Below are positions 52,073 to 61,281 of a stretch of 64,000 nt of DNA, in pieces. Location: NCBI GenBank assembly GCA_030739735.1, contig JASLYQ010000017.1, positions 1 through 64,000 of the forward strand, written 5' to 3'. Below the pieces are notes generated by a model. It had not been told where the DNA came from. It saw only the letters and a list, made by a program, of their open reading frames with translations, and did no database searches. Made by a program: the position numbers and the translations under genes. The stretch's first letter is position 1. Each line of letters opens with the position of its first letter. The stretch is from Alphaproteobacteria bacterium (GTDB lineage: Bacteria; Pseudomonadota; Alphaproteobacteria; UBA7887).

Positions 52073-52663
52073 ATGGCAAAAACAAAACCCGCTGACGGCG
52101 ACGCGGTGGTCATCAAGAAATACGCCAACCGACGCCTCTACAATACCGCGACCAGCAGTTACGTCACTCTTGACGACCTTTGCGACATGGTCAAGGACGG
52201 CGTTGAATTCGTCGTCTACGACGCCCGCAGCGACGAGGACATCACTCGCTCGGTGCTGACCCAAATCATTTTCGAGCAAGAAGCCAAGGGTCATAATCTC
52301 CTGCCAATCAGTTTTTTGCGCCAGCTTATCGGCTACTATGACGACCGCCTGCACGCCGTGGTGCCACATTATCTCGAAGCCACCATGGAGGCCTTCGCGC
52401 GCAACCAAGAACAGATGCGCCAGCAAATGGAAGAGGCCTTCGGCGACCTCCTTCCCGTGCGCCAATTGCAGGAGCTTGGGCAGCAGAACATGGCCATGTT
52501 CCGGGATGCCCTGAGCATGTTCTCGCCACCTGGCGAGCACCCCAACGTCGGCTCAGAGACGTCGCCCAAGGGGGGCAGCGAGAACGCTTCCATGGACGCC
52601 TTGAAGCGCCAGGTTGAGCTCATCCAGGCCCGGCTCGATGCACTCAGCAGAAAAGAAGAATAG
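52073..52663 (+). CDS. phaR: Polyhydroxyalkanoate synthesis repressor PhaR
   Basis: PhaR binds PHB and DNA and represses phasin and PHA genes. The 196-residue protein starts MAKTKPADGDAVVIKKYANR and has the N-terminal DNA-binding block RLYNTATSSYVTLDDLCDMV, EFVVYDARSDEDITRSVLTQ and IIFEQEAKGHNLLP. A Gln/Glu-rich coiled region and a final coiled coil follow (DALKRQVELIQARLDALSRK). An AAGGAG lies 12 bp upstream. It is divergent from the PhaC-like gene. Confidence 0.95.
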   Translation: MAKTKPADGDAVVIKKYANRRLYNTATSSYVTLDDLCDMVKDGVEFVVYDARSDEDITRSVLTQIIFEQEAKGHNLLPISFLRQLIGYYDDRLHAVVPHYLEATMEAFARNQEQMRQQMEEAFGDLLPVRQLQELGQQNMAMFRDALSMFSPPGEHPNVGSETSPKGGSENASMDALKRQVELIQARLDALSRKEE

Positions 52664-52688
52664 CTATACAAACAGGGGGGAACACATC

Positions 52689-52850
52689 ATGCGCTTCAAA
52701 AACAAAGTGGTGTTGATCACGGCAGCGGCATCTGGCATGGGCCGCGCCGGCGCGCTTTTGTTCGCCGAGGAAGGCGCTAAAGTGGTCGCCGTCGATGTCG
52801 ACGAGGCCGGCGTGGCGCTGCCCATCGACGGCGGCTATCTGGCAAAATAG
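52689..52850 (+). pseudogene. Short-chain dehydrogenase deletion relic (N-terminus joined to C-terminus)
   Basis: The 53-codon frame from ATG 52689 reads FKNKVVLITAAASGMGRAGA, the SDR nucleotide-binding start, then VDVDEAGVALPIDGGYLAK. The last part is the end of the family (LPxDGGYLAK). The roughly 190 residues of catalytic core between them are missing, so an in-frame internal deletion probably made it. A GGGGGGAAC sequence lies upstream. It ends 9 bp before the aminotransferase. Confidence 0.75.
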
Positions 52851-52859
52851 GAGACGTGC

Positions 52860-53789
52860 ATGTCAGACCTTGCCAATCAGCGAATCGTCTATTTCAACGG
52901 CGAGTACGTACCTGAGAGCGAGGCGCTACTGCCCTTCCGTGACCGCGGCTTTCGTTACGGAGATGCCGTATTCGACATGACGCGGACCTTCGGCGGACGC
53001 ATCTTCAAGATCGAGGAACACATCAAGCGCTTATATAAGTCGCTGCGCTACGTGCAGATCGATCCGGGCCTCAGCGCCGACGAGGTCATTGCCATCAGCC
53101 ACGAGGTGCTGGACCGCAACTGCCACCTGCTCGGCGAAGGCGACGATTACTGGGTCGGTCAGCGCGTCTCGCGCGGAACGGACGTGCCCGGCGGCGACAT
53201 CGCCGCCCATTCAGGGCCGAACGTCATCGTCGAATGCACGCCACTACCTCTCGGGCCCCGCGCGCGGGTCTTCCGCGACGGCATCGACATCATCGTGCCC
53301 TCGGTGCGGCGCACCGCGCCTGATGCGCTAAGCCCCAACGCCAAGACCCACAATTACCTCAATCTCATCATGGGCGATCTCGAGGTGAAGGCGCGCGACC
53401 CGGAAGCCTGGGCCGTAACACTCGATGTCAACGGCAATCTCTGCGAAGGCATGGGAAGCAACATCTTCATTTTGCGCGACGGCGAAATCATCACGCCAAA
53501 AGTCAAATACGTGCTGCCCGGAGTGAGCCGGCAGACCGCCATCGACCTGGCGTGCGAAGAGGGCATCACCGTGATCGAAGAGGATATCTCACTCTACGAC
53601 GCCTATAACGCGGACGAAGTCTTCCTCACCTCTACCAGTCTCTGCCTCTGCGGCGTGCGCACAATCAACGGCGTAACGATCAGCGACGGCTTACCGCCGG
53701 GAGAGATCACACAGCGCCTGACCGAGGCCTATGTGCGGCTAGTCGATTTCGATTTCGTCAAACAGTATCTGGATCGTCTGGCGGCATAG
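52860..53789 (+). CDS. Class IV aminotransferase (branched-chain or D-amino acid type)
   Basis: The 309-residue PLP enzyme starts MSDLANQRIVYFNGEYVPES and has FRDRGFRYGDAVFDMTRTFG, the PLP Lys in NAKTHNYLNLIM, and LCEGMGSNIFILRDGEIITP and LPGVSRQTAIDLACEEGI. The family includes branched-chain and D-amino acid aminotransferases; I cannot choose between them. Its 3' end overlaps the 3' end of the enoyl-CoA hydratase on the other strand by 32 bp. Confidence 0.9.
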   Translation: MSDLANQRIVYFNGEYVPESEALLPFRDRGFRYGDAVFDMTRTFGGRIFKIEEHIKRLYKSLRYVQIDPGLSADEVIAISHEVLDRNCHLLGEGDDYWVGQRVSRGTDVPGGDIAAHSGPNVIVECTPLPLGPRARVFRDGIDIIVPSVRRTAPDALSPNAKTHNYLNLIMGDLEVKARDPEAWAVTLDVNGNLCEGMGSNIFILRDGEIITPKVKYVLPGVSRQTAIDLACEEGITVIEEDISLYDAYNADEVFLTSTSLCLCGVRTINGVTISDGLPPGEITQRLTEAYVRLVDFDFVKQYLDRLAA

Positions 53790-54582
53790 CCCGGATATCC
53801 CGCCTGCCAGCATTGAACGCGGCCATCTGAGCGATGGCCTCGTTCTGCATGACGGTGTCGCAGAACAGGGTGCGCTCGTCGGCCAGGCCCTCGTCGAGCG
53901 GGCGCGAGGTAGCTCCGCGTATCAGCCGCTTGATATGGGCGAGCGCCAACGGCGGCTTGGCAGCGAGGTCGTGCGCAACCGCAAGCGCCGCCTCGACCAC
54001 GTTGCCGGCGACACACTGCCCGACCAAGCCCCATTTGGCCGCCTCCGCGGGCCCCACCGTGCGCCCCTGCAGAATCAGCTCGAGCGCCCTGCCCTCGCCG
54101 ATCAGGCGCGCCAAACGCTGGGTGCCGCCGGCACCGGGCAGCAAGCCGATATTGATCTCCGGCAGGCCCAACCAATAAGGACCGTCTTTGGCCAGGCGGA
54201 TGTCACAGGCCAGTGCAAGCTCGAAGCCGCCACCCATGGCGGTACCGTTGATCGCCGCGACGAAGGCCTTGGGCATTGTCGCGATACGGCGTAGGCACAC
54301 GTGGTACGGCGATTCGGGAACGGCGCGCGAGGTATCGAATTCGAGGTCGCGCGCCGCCAAGTCTCGGCCCAAAGTTTCCAGCACCCCGACATCGTAGTGA
54401 CGCACAAACACGTCCGACAGCCCACCCGTAAGCACCACCGCGCGCACGGTTGCATCAGTGTCGACCTCGTCGAGGACTGTCTCGAGTTCGGACTCGGTCT
54501 CCGCATCCATGTAGCCATGCGGCGGATTGGCGATGGTCGCTATCAGCACCGCGCCGTCTCGCTGTGTGGTGATCTGGCTCAT
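53758..54582 (-). CDS. Enoyl-CoA hydratase/isomerase family protein
   Basis: The start at 54582 follows GGGAGGAGTC. The 274-residue crotonase-fold enzyme has FVAAINGTAMGGGFELALAC, the oxyanion-hole segment, DIRLAKDGPYWLGLPEINIG LLPGAGGTQRL and GRTVGPAEAAKWGL. The catalytic Glu pair is not fully clear; one Glu is in LPEINIG. It probably hydrates an enoyl-CoA. Its 3' end converges with the aminotransferase. Confidence 0.9.
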   Translation of the reverse strand: MSQITTQRDGAVLIATIANPPHGYMDAETESELETVLDEVDTDATVRAVVLTGGLSDVFVRHYDVGVLETLGRDLAARDLEFDTSRAVPESPYHVCLRRIATMPKAFVAAINGTAMGGGFELALACDIRLAKDGPYWLGLPEINIGLLPGAGGTQRLARLIGEGRALELILQGRTVGPAEAAKWGLVGQCVAGNVVEAALAVAHDLAAKPPLALAHIKRLIRGATSRPLDEGLADERTLFCDTVMQNEAIAQMAAFNAGRRDIRAMPPDDPDTV

Positions 54583-55046
54583 GACTCCTCCCATAATTTC
54601 TTCAGGACCAGGCAATCTTCCTCAGGTAAAGTCGTCGCCGGCATAGGTTCGCGACAGCACGACATCCCCGGCAGCAGCCCATGATGCGCTGATTAGCTGA
54701 TCCACCCGTGGCTGTTGTTCACGATAGGCATATAGACCGGCTAGACCGGCTCCGGATGACCGTCCGTGACCGGGGTGCGGGCTCACGCTTCATCAACGCA
54801 TCCGCTGCCCGGCCGCACGGTCGGCGAAATACAGGCCGAAGCCATCAGCTCGATCATGGCCGCGCAAACCAATGTCTTGAGGGATGTCATGACGGCGACC
54901 CCTCCTTTTCCAGATATGTTCGTGTCGATGCTCAAAATGGGCGCCCCCGGATGCTCTCATCCAGTGATATCGCGGGCGCGAACGGGTTCAAGCCGGACAT
55001 CTTTCGGCTATGCTGATCTCTCTGACGACAAGTGCCAGGACATACC
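54583..55046. other. Intergenic region with an unassigned protein-like fragment
   Basis: About 460 bp. A plus-strand stretch near 54850-54950 reads AQTNVLRDVMTATPPFPDMF VSMLK, which has protein character but no start and no known family. No other gene is seen. The promoters of the two divergent genes should be here. Confidence 0.35.
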
Positions 55047-55937
55047 ATGACCGATGTTATTGCATTTCTTGGATTGGGCAAGATGGGTGAACCCATGGCG
55101 AGGCGCCTGCTGGAAGCAGGCCTTCCTCTCACCGTCTACAATCGCACGGCCGAGAAGACCGCAGCACTGGTGGCAGCCGGTGCCACGACAGCCGACACCC
55201 CAGCCGAAGCGGTCAGCGCAGGCGGTGTCGTCTTCACCATGGTCGCGAACGACGCAGCGCTCGAAGAGGTGACCCTCGGCGATCACGGTTTTCTCAACAG
55301 GCTCGGCGAGGGTGGCGTGCACATCTCGCTCAGCACCATCGGCGTCAAGACGGCGACCCACATGGGAAACATTCACGCCAAGGCGGGCGCCGCCTACCTC
55401 TGCGCGCCAGTGTTCGGCCGTCCGCCTGCCGCTGCGGCGGGTCAGCTCGGCGTTGCGATCTCGGGCGACCCCACCGCCAAGGCGCGGATCCGTCCGCTCC
55501 TCGAGCCACTGAGCCGACGGGTGGATGATTTCGGCGACGCGCCGGGCGCCGCTAATCTAGTCAAGCTCGCCGGCAATTTCATGATTGGCAGCGCCATTGA
55601 GGCGCTAGCCGAAGCCTGCGCCCTGGTGGAAAAGGGCGGGGTCGATCGCCAGGCTTTCGTGGATCTGCTGAGCAATACCCTATTCGATTGCCCGGTCTAC
55701 AAGATCTATGGCGACGGCATTGCCCAGAGCGTCTACCAGCCGGCCGGGATGCGCCTTGTGCTCGGTCTCAAGGATATAGAGCTCGTGCTCGATGCCGCTC
55801 ATGGCATGGGTGTCGCCATGCCGCTCGGCAGCCTGATACGCGATCGTTTGATCCGCGCGGTAACGGGGGGTCATGGCGAGGATGACTGGATGGCGGCGGA
55901 CGTCGCCGCGCGCGAAGACGCGGGGCTGACATCGTGA
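55047..55937 (+). CDS. NAD(P)-dependent 3-hydroxyacid dehydrogenase (HIBADH family)
   Basis: The start at 55047 (MTDVIAFLGLGKMGEPMARR) fits the GxGxMG motif. The 296-residue protein has the substrate-binding GGVHISLSTIGVKTATHMGN, PVFGRPPAAAAGQLGVAISG, and the catalytic-Lys region KLAGNFMIGSAIEALAEACA. It may oxidise 3-hydroxyisobutyrate or reduce a related semialdehyde. The next gene starts at the stop (GTGA overlap). Confidence 0.92.
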   Translation: MTDVIAFLGLGKMGEPMARRLLEAGLPLTVYNRTAEKTAALVAAGATTADTPAEAVSAGGVVFTMVANDAALEEVTLGDHGFLNRLGEGGVHISLSTIGVKTATHMGNIHAKAGAAYLCAPVFGRPPAAAAGQLGVAISGDPTAKARIRPLLEPLSRRVDDFGDAPGAANLVKLAGNFMIGSAIEALAEACALVEKGGVDRQAFVDLLSNTLFDCPVYKIYGDGIAQSVYQPAGMRLVLGLKDIELVLDAAHGMGVAMPLGSLIRDRLIRAVTGGHGEDDWMAADVAAREDAGLTS

Positions 55938-57646
55938 CAGTCATGGGAAACAGTGTCGCCGCCTATATCGCCCGCACATTGCGCGCGCGCGGCGTCAAGC
56001 GGGTCTTCGCGCTCTGCGGCGGGCACATCATGCCCATCTGGATGCGTCTCGATGCCGAAGGCATCACTATCGTAGACGTACGCGACGAGCGCGCCGCGGT
56101 GCATATGGCGCAAGCTCATGCCGAGTTGACGGGCAAGATCGGCGTTGCCTTGGCCACGGCCGGACCGGGCCTGACCAATGCCATAACCGGCATCGCCAAC
56201 GCCCATGTCTCGCGTGCACCGGTGCTGGTGATCTCCGGGATACCGCCCAAGGCGCAGGAGAACCGTGGCGCCCTACAGGACATCGACCATACCCAACTGG
56301 TACGCCCAATCACCCGCTACGCCCGCACTGTCCGCGAGCCGAACCTGGTGCCGGCCGAGCTCGACGAGGCCCTGGCGCGTGCCCTTGGCGAAGGCAGCGA
56401 GCCCGGCCCCGCTTTTCTCGACTTTCCCACCGATTGTCTGCGCGCAGCCATCCCCGAAGCCCTACAGCTCACAGAGCATATCGCGCTAAAACCCCGCCCG
56501 CTGACCTTTCCTGACCCGGAGATGGTTGCACAGGCTACCGACCTGCTGTGGTCGGCGCGCAAGCCGTTGGTGATTTCCGGACGCGGTGCGCGCAACGCCG
56601 GGCCGGAGCTAGTGCGCTTACTCAATCGGGTCGGGGCGGCTTATCTTGATACCGGAGAGAGCCGCGGCTTGGTGCCCGACGACCACCCCACCACCGTCGC
56701 GGCCATGCGTGGGCGCGTCATGGGCGATGTCGATCTCGTGGTCACGGTCGGTCGATGTCTAGACTTTCAGCTCGCTTATGGCTCGCCCGCTATTTTTGGT
56801 AACGCCAAGTTTCTCCGTATTGCCGACGTGCCTAGCGAGCTGCGCGACAACCGGCGTGGCGCGGTCGAGGTGCTGGCCAACCCCGCGCGCGCTCTAGCCG
56901 CCATGCTGGATGTCGCCGGCAACCGCACACCCGCTATCGACAGCGATTGGATCACCGGCCTGCGCGCGGGCCATGCCGACCGTGCAACCAGACTGCGTGA
57001 TGCCATGGCCAACGCGGCTCCGGGCGCAGATGGACGCATGCATCCCAACCGCATGCTCGGCGCCTTGCAGGACCAACTCGATAAAGACAGTGTCGTAGTG
57101 ATAGATGGCGGCGATTTCCTCAGCTTCGCCCGCGTGGCTCTATCGGCCTCAACGGTGCTCGATCCCGGCCCCTTCGGCTGCATCGGCGTCGGCGTGCCGT
57201 ACGGAATTGCCGCGGCACTTGAATATCCCGAGCAAAAGGTGCTAGTCGCCACGGGCGATGGCGCTTTTGGCTTCAACGCCATGGAAATCGACACTGCCGT
57301 CCGCCACAAGGCCCCCGTGGTCATCGCCGTCGCCAACAACGGCGCCTGGCAGGTGGAGGTTCACGACCAGACCGTAACCCATGGCAAAGTGGTGGGAACG
57401 CGCCTCCACTTCTCCGATTATGCAGCCATGGCGCGCACCTTCGGCATGCACGGCGAGCGCGTAGAAAAGGCCGAGGACTTGCCGGACGCGATCGCCCGTG
57501 CCTTCGCCAACGCGCCTGCCCTGCTTGATGTGATAGTGACGCCGGAGGCGGTATCATCCGACGCCAAGGCCGGATTGGCCTGGGTGCCCGATCTACAACC
57601 GCTCGCGGTATGGGACGAGAAGGAGCGAGCTTGGCGTGACACCTAA
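55934..57646 (+). CDS. Thiamine diphosphate enzyme (acetolactate synthase / 2-hydroxyacyl-CoA lyase family)
   Basis: The 570-residue protein has a ThDP fold: ARGVKRVFALCGGHIMPIWM, the glutamate region VRDERAAVHMAQAHAELTGK, DFPTDCLRAAIPEALQL and the ThDP motif GDGAFGFNAMEIDTAVRHKA PVVIAVANN. No FAD-specific signature is evident. It could be acetolactate synthase-like, oxalyl-CoA decarboxylase or 2-hydroxyacyl-CoA lyase. The neighbouring CoA-transferase and beta-oxidation genes make the last two plausible; the sequence does not decide. Confidence 0.85.
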   Translation: MTVMGNSVAAYIARTLRARGVKRVFALCGGHIMPIWMRLDAEGITIVDVRDERAAVHMAQAHAELTGKIGVALATAGPGLTNAITGIANAHVSRAPVLVISGIPPKAQENRGALQDIDHTQLVRPITRYARTVREPNLVPAELDEALARALGEGSEPGPAFLDFPTDCLRAAIPEALQLTEHIALKPRPLTFPDPEMVAQATDLLWSARKPLVISGRGARNAGPELVRLLNRVGAAYLDTGESRGLVPDDHPTTVAAMRGRVMGDVDLVVTVGRCLDFQLAYGSPAIFGNAKFLRIADVPSELRDNRRGAVEVLANPARALAAMLDVAGNRTPAIDSDWITGLRAGHADRATRLRDAMANAAPGADGRMHPNRMLGALQDQLDKDSVVVIDGGDFLSFARVALSASTVLDPGPFGCIGVGVPYGIAAALEYPEQKVLVATGDGAFGFNAMEIDTAVRHKAPVVIAVANNGAWQVEVHDQTVTHGKVVGTRLHFSDYAAMARTFGMHGERVEKAEDLPDAIARAFANAPALLDVIVTPEAVSSDAKAGLAWVPDLQPLAVWDEKERAWRDT

Positions 57647-57704
57647 GCTAGAAATTTGAACATCGCTGCGCCCACTTCGTCCAGCTTCTCCTCGGGAATG
57701 AATG

Positions 57705-57782
57705 ACCAACGACGGCGCCGCTTACATCACGGCGATTTTCCTGCCAATCGACGGCAGCTTGACCGCGGGGGTCCGTGGGTGA
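57705..57782 (+). pseudogene. Short-chain dehydrogenase C-terminal relic
   Basis: The 25-codon frame TNDGAAYITAIFLPIDGSLT, then AGVRG and a stop, is the final SDR block (xxAxYITGxxLPVDGGxTA). Nothing upstream continues it. It sits between the ThDP enzyme and an acyl-CoA dehydrogenase tail. Confidence 0.6.
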
Positions 57783-57824
57783 CAATGGAGGACATGGACA
57801 TGACTAAAACCAGTGCAACATTAG

Positions 57825-58136
57825 GTGAGTATGCTTCGGGCATCTCTTGCGACGCGCACCGAGGCGGCACGCCTGCTTATCGAACAGGCAGCCAAGGCCT
57901 ACGATTCTGGCGAGCGCTGCGACATGGAAGCGGGCATGGCTAAACTATTCGCCACGGAGGCAGCGCTCGAGAATAGCCTCGAGGCCATGCGCATCCACGG
58001 CGCGCAAGGCTATTCCAAGGAACTCGACATCGAGCGCATGTATTGCGACGCACCACTGCTGGCCATCGGCGAAGGCACCAACGAGCTACAGCGCATCCTG
58101 ATCGCGCGCCAACTCATACAGCGGAACCCAATATGA
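57825..58136 (+). pseudogene. Acyl-CoA dehydrogenase C-terminal domain fragment
   Basis: The 103-residue frame begins with an odd stretch, then TEAARLLIEQAAKAYDSGER, AGMAKLFATEAALENSLEAM, RIHGAQGYSKELDIERMYCD and GEGTNELQRILIARQLI. This is the C-terminal domain of an acyl-CoA dehydrogenase, holding the catalytic-region helix. The N-terminal and FAD-binding parts are missing. Its stop overlaps the CoA-transferase start (ATGA), so it stayed coupled to the operon after truncation. Confidence 0.85.
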
Positions 58137-59323
58137 CTTTGCCCCTCGCAGGCGTGCGCGTCCTCGCGGTCGAGCAATATGGTGCCGGGCCCTTCGGCAC
58201 CATGTTCCTCGCCGATCAAGGCGCCGAGGTCATCAAGATCGAGAATCCGCACGATGGCGGCGACATGTCCCGCGTGGCGGGGCCGCATTTCTTCGCCCCC
58301 GGCGACAGCGTCTTCTTCCACGCGCTAAACCGCAACAAGCGATCGCTGACCCTCGATTTGTCGAAACCCAAGGGCCGCACAGTGTTGCACGATCTGGTTA
58401 AAAGTGCCGACGCCGTAGCCAACAATCTGCGCGGCGACGTGCCGGAAAAGCTTGGGCTCGATTATGCCCAGCTCAAGGCGCACAACCCGCGCATCATCTG
58501 CGCCCACCTGAGCGCCTATGGCCGCAAGGGTCCGCGTAAAAGTTGGCCGGGTTACGATTACCTGATGCAGGCGGAGACCGGCTATTTCTCGCTCACCGGC
58601 GAGCCAGACAGCCTCCCGACTCGCTGCGGGCTCTCGATCATCGACTTGATGACGGGCGTTGCCATGGCCTTCGGCCTGGTCTCGGCGCTGACTGCAGCGC
58701 GCGCCACGGGCGAAGGTCGCGATATTGATGTAAGCCTGTTCGACCTAGCGCTCGGCAATCTAAACTATCTCGCCGCCTGGTATCTCAACAATGGTGATGC
58801 CCAGGCGCGCCGACCGCGCTCAGCCCATCCCACCATGACCCCCTGCCAGCTTTTCCCCACTGCTGACGGCTGGATATTTCTGATGTGCAACAAGGAGAAG
58901 TTCTGGCCAGCACTGTGCCAGGCGCTGGGCCAGCCGGGGTGGGCCGACGATCCACGCTTCCGAACCTTCCCCGACCGCCTGGAGAACCGTGACGCGGTGG
59001 TGGCGTTACTCGACGGCGCGCTCAAGGAACGTACGACCGCCGAATGGCTCGCCGACTTTGCCGGCGTCGTGCCCGCCGCCCCTGTACTTGACGTCGCCCA
59101 GGCCCTCGACAACCCCTTCGTTACCGAGCACGGCCGGCTGCACACCGTCGAGCACCCCGACGCGGGACCGTTCCAACTCGTTGCCCCAGCGATCCGCTCC
59201 GCCGGCGATCCACCACCCGCCAACCCCGCTCCACCCCTTGGCGGCGATACCGACGACATCCTCGGTGGCTTAGGCTACAACACCTCGCGCATCGCCAGCT
59301 TGCGTGACGACGGAGTGATCTAA
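58133..59323 (+). CDS. CoA-transferase family III (CaiB/BaiF)
   Basis: The start at 58133 overlaps the preceding stop. The 396-residue protein has LAGVRVLAVEQYGAGPFGTM, FLADQGAEVIKIENPHDGGD, the catalytic Asp region SIIDLMTGVAMAFGLVSALT and RSAHPTMTPCQLFPTADGWI. It moves CoA between acids, as formyl-CoA, carnitine or crotonobetaine transferases do. Its actual substrate is unknown. It belongs to the acyl-CoA gene cluster. Confidence 0.94.
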   Translation: MTLPLAGVRVLAVEQYGAGPFGTMFLADQGAEVIKIENPHDGGDMSRVAGPHFFAPGDSVFFHALNRNKRSLTLDLSKPKGRTVLHDLVKSADAVANNLRGDVPEKLGLDYAQLKAHNPRIICAHLSAYGRKGPRKSWPGYDYLMQAETGYFSLTGEPDSLPTRCGLSIIDLMTGVAMAFGLVSALTAARATGEGRDIDVSLFDLALGNLNYLAAWYLNNGDAQARRPRSAHPTMTPCQLFPTADGWIFLMCNKEKFWPALCQALGQPGWADDPRFRTFPDRLENRDAVVALLDGALKERTTAEWLADFAGVVPAAPVLDVAQALDNPFVTEHGRLHTVEHPDAGPFQLVAPAIRSAGDPPPANPAPPLGGDTDDILGGLGYNTSRIASLRDDGVI

Positions 59324-59390
59324 ATGCCGCACCTTGCATCTTCGTCCGAGCTATGGGAATGGTCGGAGCGCACCATAGAGCGAGGGACAG

Positions 59391-60206
59391 ATGGCGGCAT
59401 TTGGGACGTATGGGGATATCGCGGTCGATCTTAGCGATCATGTGGCTGTCGTGGAGATTCGCCGCCCACCATACAATTTTTTCGACCACGGGCTAATCGC
59501 TGAGATCGCCCAGGCTTTCGAGGCGCTGGACGAGAGTGACGACTGCAGGGCGCTGGTGTTGGCAGCCCAGGGCAAGGCTTTTTGCGCAGGCGCCAATTTC
59601 GCTGCCGGCGGCGATTTCAGCGAGCGCGCTACCGCGGACGGCGGCGGCCAGGGCACGCGGCCCCTGCAGGCCAATTCGCTCTATCAGGAGGCGGTGCGCC
59701 TGTTTCGCACGAGCAAGCCCGTGATCGGCGCCATCCACGGCGCTGCGGTCGGCGGTGGGCTCGGGCTCGCCATGGTGCCCGACCTGCGCATCGCCTGTCC
59801 TGAAACACGCTTCTGCGCCAACTTCACGCGCCTCGGCTTCCATCCGGGCTTCGGGCTGACCGTGACCCTACCTGAGGTCATCGGGAAGAGCGCGGCGGCA
59901 CTAATGTTCTATACCAGCCGCCGCATCAAGGGCGAAGAGGCGCATGCCATGGGCCTCGCCGACGTGCTGGTACCACAAGACGAGGTACGGGCCACCGCCA
60001 TCGCGCTCGCGGGCGAGATCGCGGAAAACTCGCCACTGGGGGTCACCGCGACACGCGCGACGATGCGCCAGGGCCTGGCCGAGCGCGTTGCCGCTGCCAC
60101 CGACCGCGAACTCGCCGAGCAGACGCGACTGCGCGCCACGGAGGACTTCGCCGAGGGCGTCAAGGCTATGGGCGAGCGCCGCATACCCAATTTCGTTGGG
60201 CGTTAG
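59391..60206 (+). CDS. Enoyl-CoA hydratase/isomerase family protein
   Basis: The 271-residue crotonase-family enzyme has VVEIRRPPYNFFDHGLIAEI, LAAQGKAFCAGANFAAGGDF, PVIGAIHGAAVGGGLGLAMV and RFCANFTRLGFHPGFGLTVT. The oxyanion-hole residues (AGANF, GAAVGGG) are conserved. The second catalytic Glu is replaced by a Gly or Phe region (GFHPGFG), so isomerase or another activity is possible. It is 3 bp before the next acyl-CoA dehydrogenase. Confidence 0.92.
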   Translation: MAAFGTYGDIAVDLSDHVAVVEIRRPPYNFFDHGLIAEIAQAFEALDESDDCRALVLAAQGKAFCAGANFAAGGDFSERATADGGGQGTRPLQANSLYQEAVRLFRTSKPVIGAIHGAAVGGGLGLAMVPDLRIACPETRFCANFTRLGFHPGFGLTVTLPEVIGKSAAALMFYTSRRIKGEEAHAMGLADVLVPQDEVRATAIALAGEIAENSPLGVTATRATMRQGLAERVAAATDRELAEQTRLRATEDFAEGVKAMGERRIPNFVGR

Positions 60207-60209
60207 GCG

Positions 60210-61268
60210 ATGAGCAACGCGGACGACATCGTTATCGAGACCGCGACGCGCATCTTTCACGACCTCGCCAACCCGCAGGCCCTTAACGCCGCCTCGGATG
60301 ACAGCTGGCGCGCACCACTGTGGAACGCGCTTGAGGAATCGGGGCTAACCAAGGCCTGGCTCGGCGACGACCTTGGCGGTGCGGGTGGTTCGCTCGCTGA
60401 TGGCTTCGCCATTCTGCGCGCGGCAGGCGCCCACGCCGTGCCCGTGGCGCTTGCCGAGACCTTACATGCCACCTGGTTGCTCGGCCGCGCCGGGCTCAGC
60501 GCACCGGACGGCGCCATGACCGTTGCGCCAGCTGTCGAAAGCGACAGTGTGGCACTCAATGCCAATGGCCGCCTCGACGGCAGCGTCCGCGCGGTACCTT
60601 TTGCCAGCGAGGCTGAGCACATCGCGGTGCTCACGCACGATGGCGAGACCGCCGTGGCGGCCTTGGTCGCCGCCGCCGACTGCACCGTGGCCGTGAGCAG
60701 AAATCTCGCCGGTGAGCCGCGCGATACCGTGACCTTCGCCGATGCCGCGCCGCAAACCATGGCGCCGATCTCCGCCGAGGTGAGCGACATCATGCTTATG
60801 GGCGCCGCTATCCGTGCGTCGCAGATGACCGGCGCGTTGGAAACTATCCTCGACATCGCCGTGACCTATGCCGGCGAGCGTATCGCTTTCGGCCGGCCTA
60901 TCTCGCGCTTCCAGGCGGTGCAGCACGAGTTAGCCAAACTGGCGGGCGAGACAGCAGCGGCCATTGCCGCATCGGGCGCGACCGCCATGGCGATCGCGGA
61001 AGCGGCGTCGTTCGACGAGCGGCTTTTCTTCGAGGTCGCCGCTGCCAAGGTGCGGGTCGGCGAAGCGGCCCGCGACGGCGCCGCCATCGCCCATCAGGTA
61101 TATGGCGCCATCGGCTTCACCGAAGAGCACGTGCTGCACCGCTTCACGTGCCGCGTGCTTGCCTGGCGCGACGACTTCGGTAGTGAGAGCATCTGGGCGG
61201 CACGGCTTGGCAACCTGGTCGCCCGGGCCGGCGGCGACGCGCTGTGGCCGACCATCACTGCGGCCTGA
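60210..61268 (+). CDS. Acyl-CoA dehydrogenase, short
   Basis: The 352-residue protein has a weak N-terminal half and a clear C-terminal domain: YAGERIAFGRPISRFQAVQH ELAKLAGE, then GAIGFTEEHVLHRFTCRVLA. The middle FAD domain is divergent (VALNANGRLDGSVRAVPFAS). It may pair with the next acyl-CoA dehydrogenase, as FadE subunits often do (for example in sterol degradation). It lies 13 bp before that gene. Confidence 0.88.
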   Translation: MSNADDIVIETATRIFHDLANPQALNAASDDSWRAPLWNALEESGLTKAWLGDDLGGAGGSLADGFAILRAAGAHAVPVALAETLHATWLLGRAGLSAPDGAMTVAPAVESDSVALNANGRLDGSVRAVPFASEAEHIAVLTHDGETAVAALVAAADCTVAVSRNLAGEPRDTVTFADAAPQTMAPISAEVSDIMLMGAAIRASQMTGALETILDIAVTYAGERIAFGRPISRFQAVQHELAKLAGETAAAIAASGATAMAIAEAASFDERLFFEVAAAKVRVGEAARDGAAIAHQVYGAIGFTEEHVLHRFTCRVLAWRDDFGSESIWAARLGNLVARAGGDALWPTITAA

Positions 61269-61281
61269 GAGGAGGACGATC

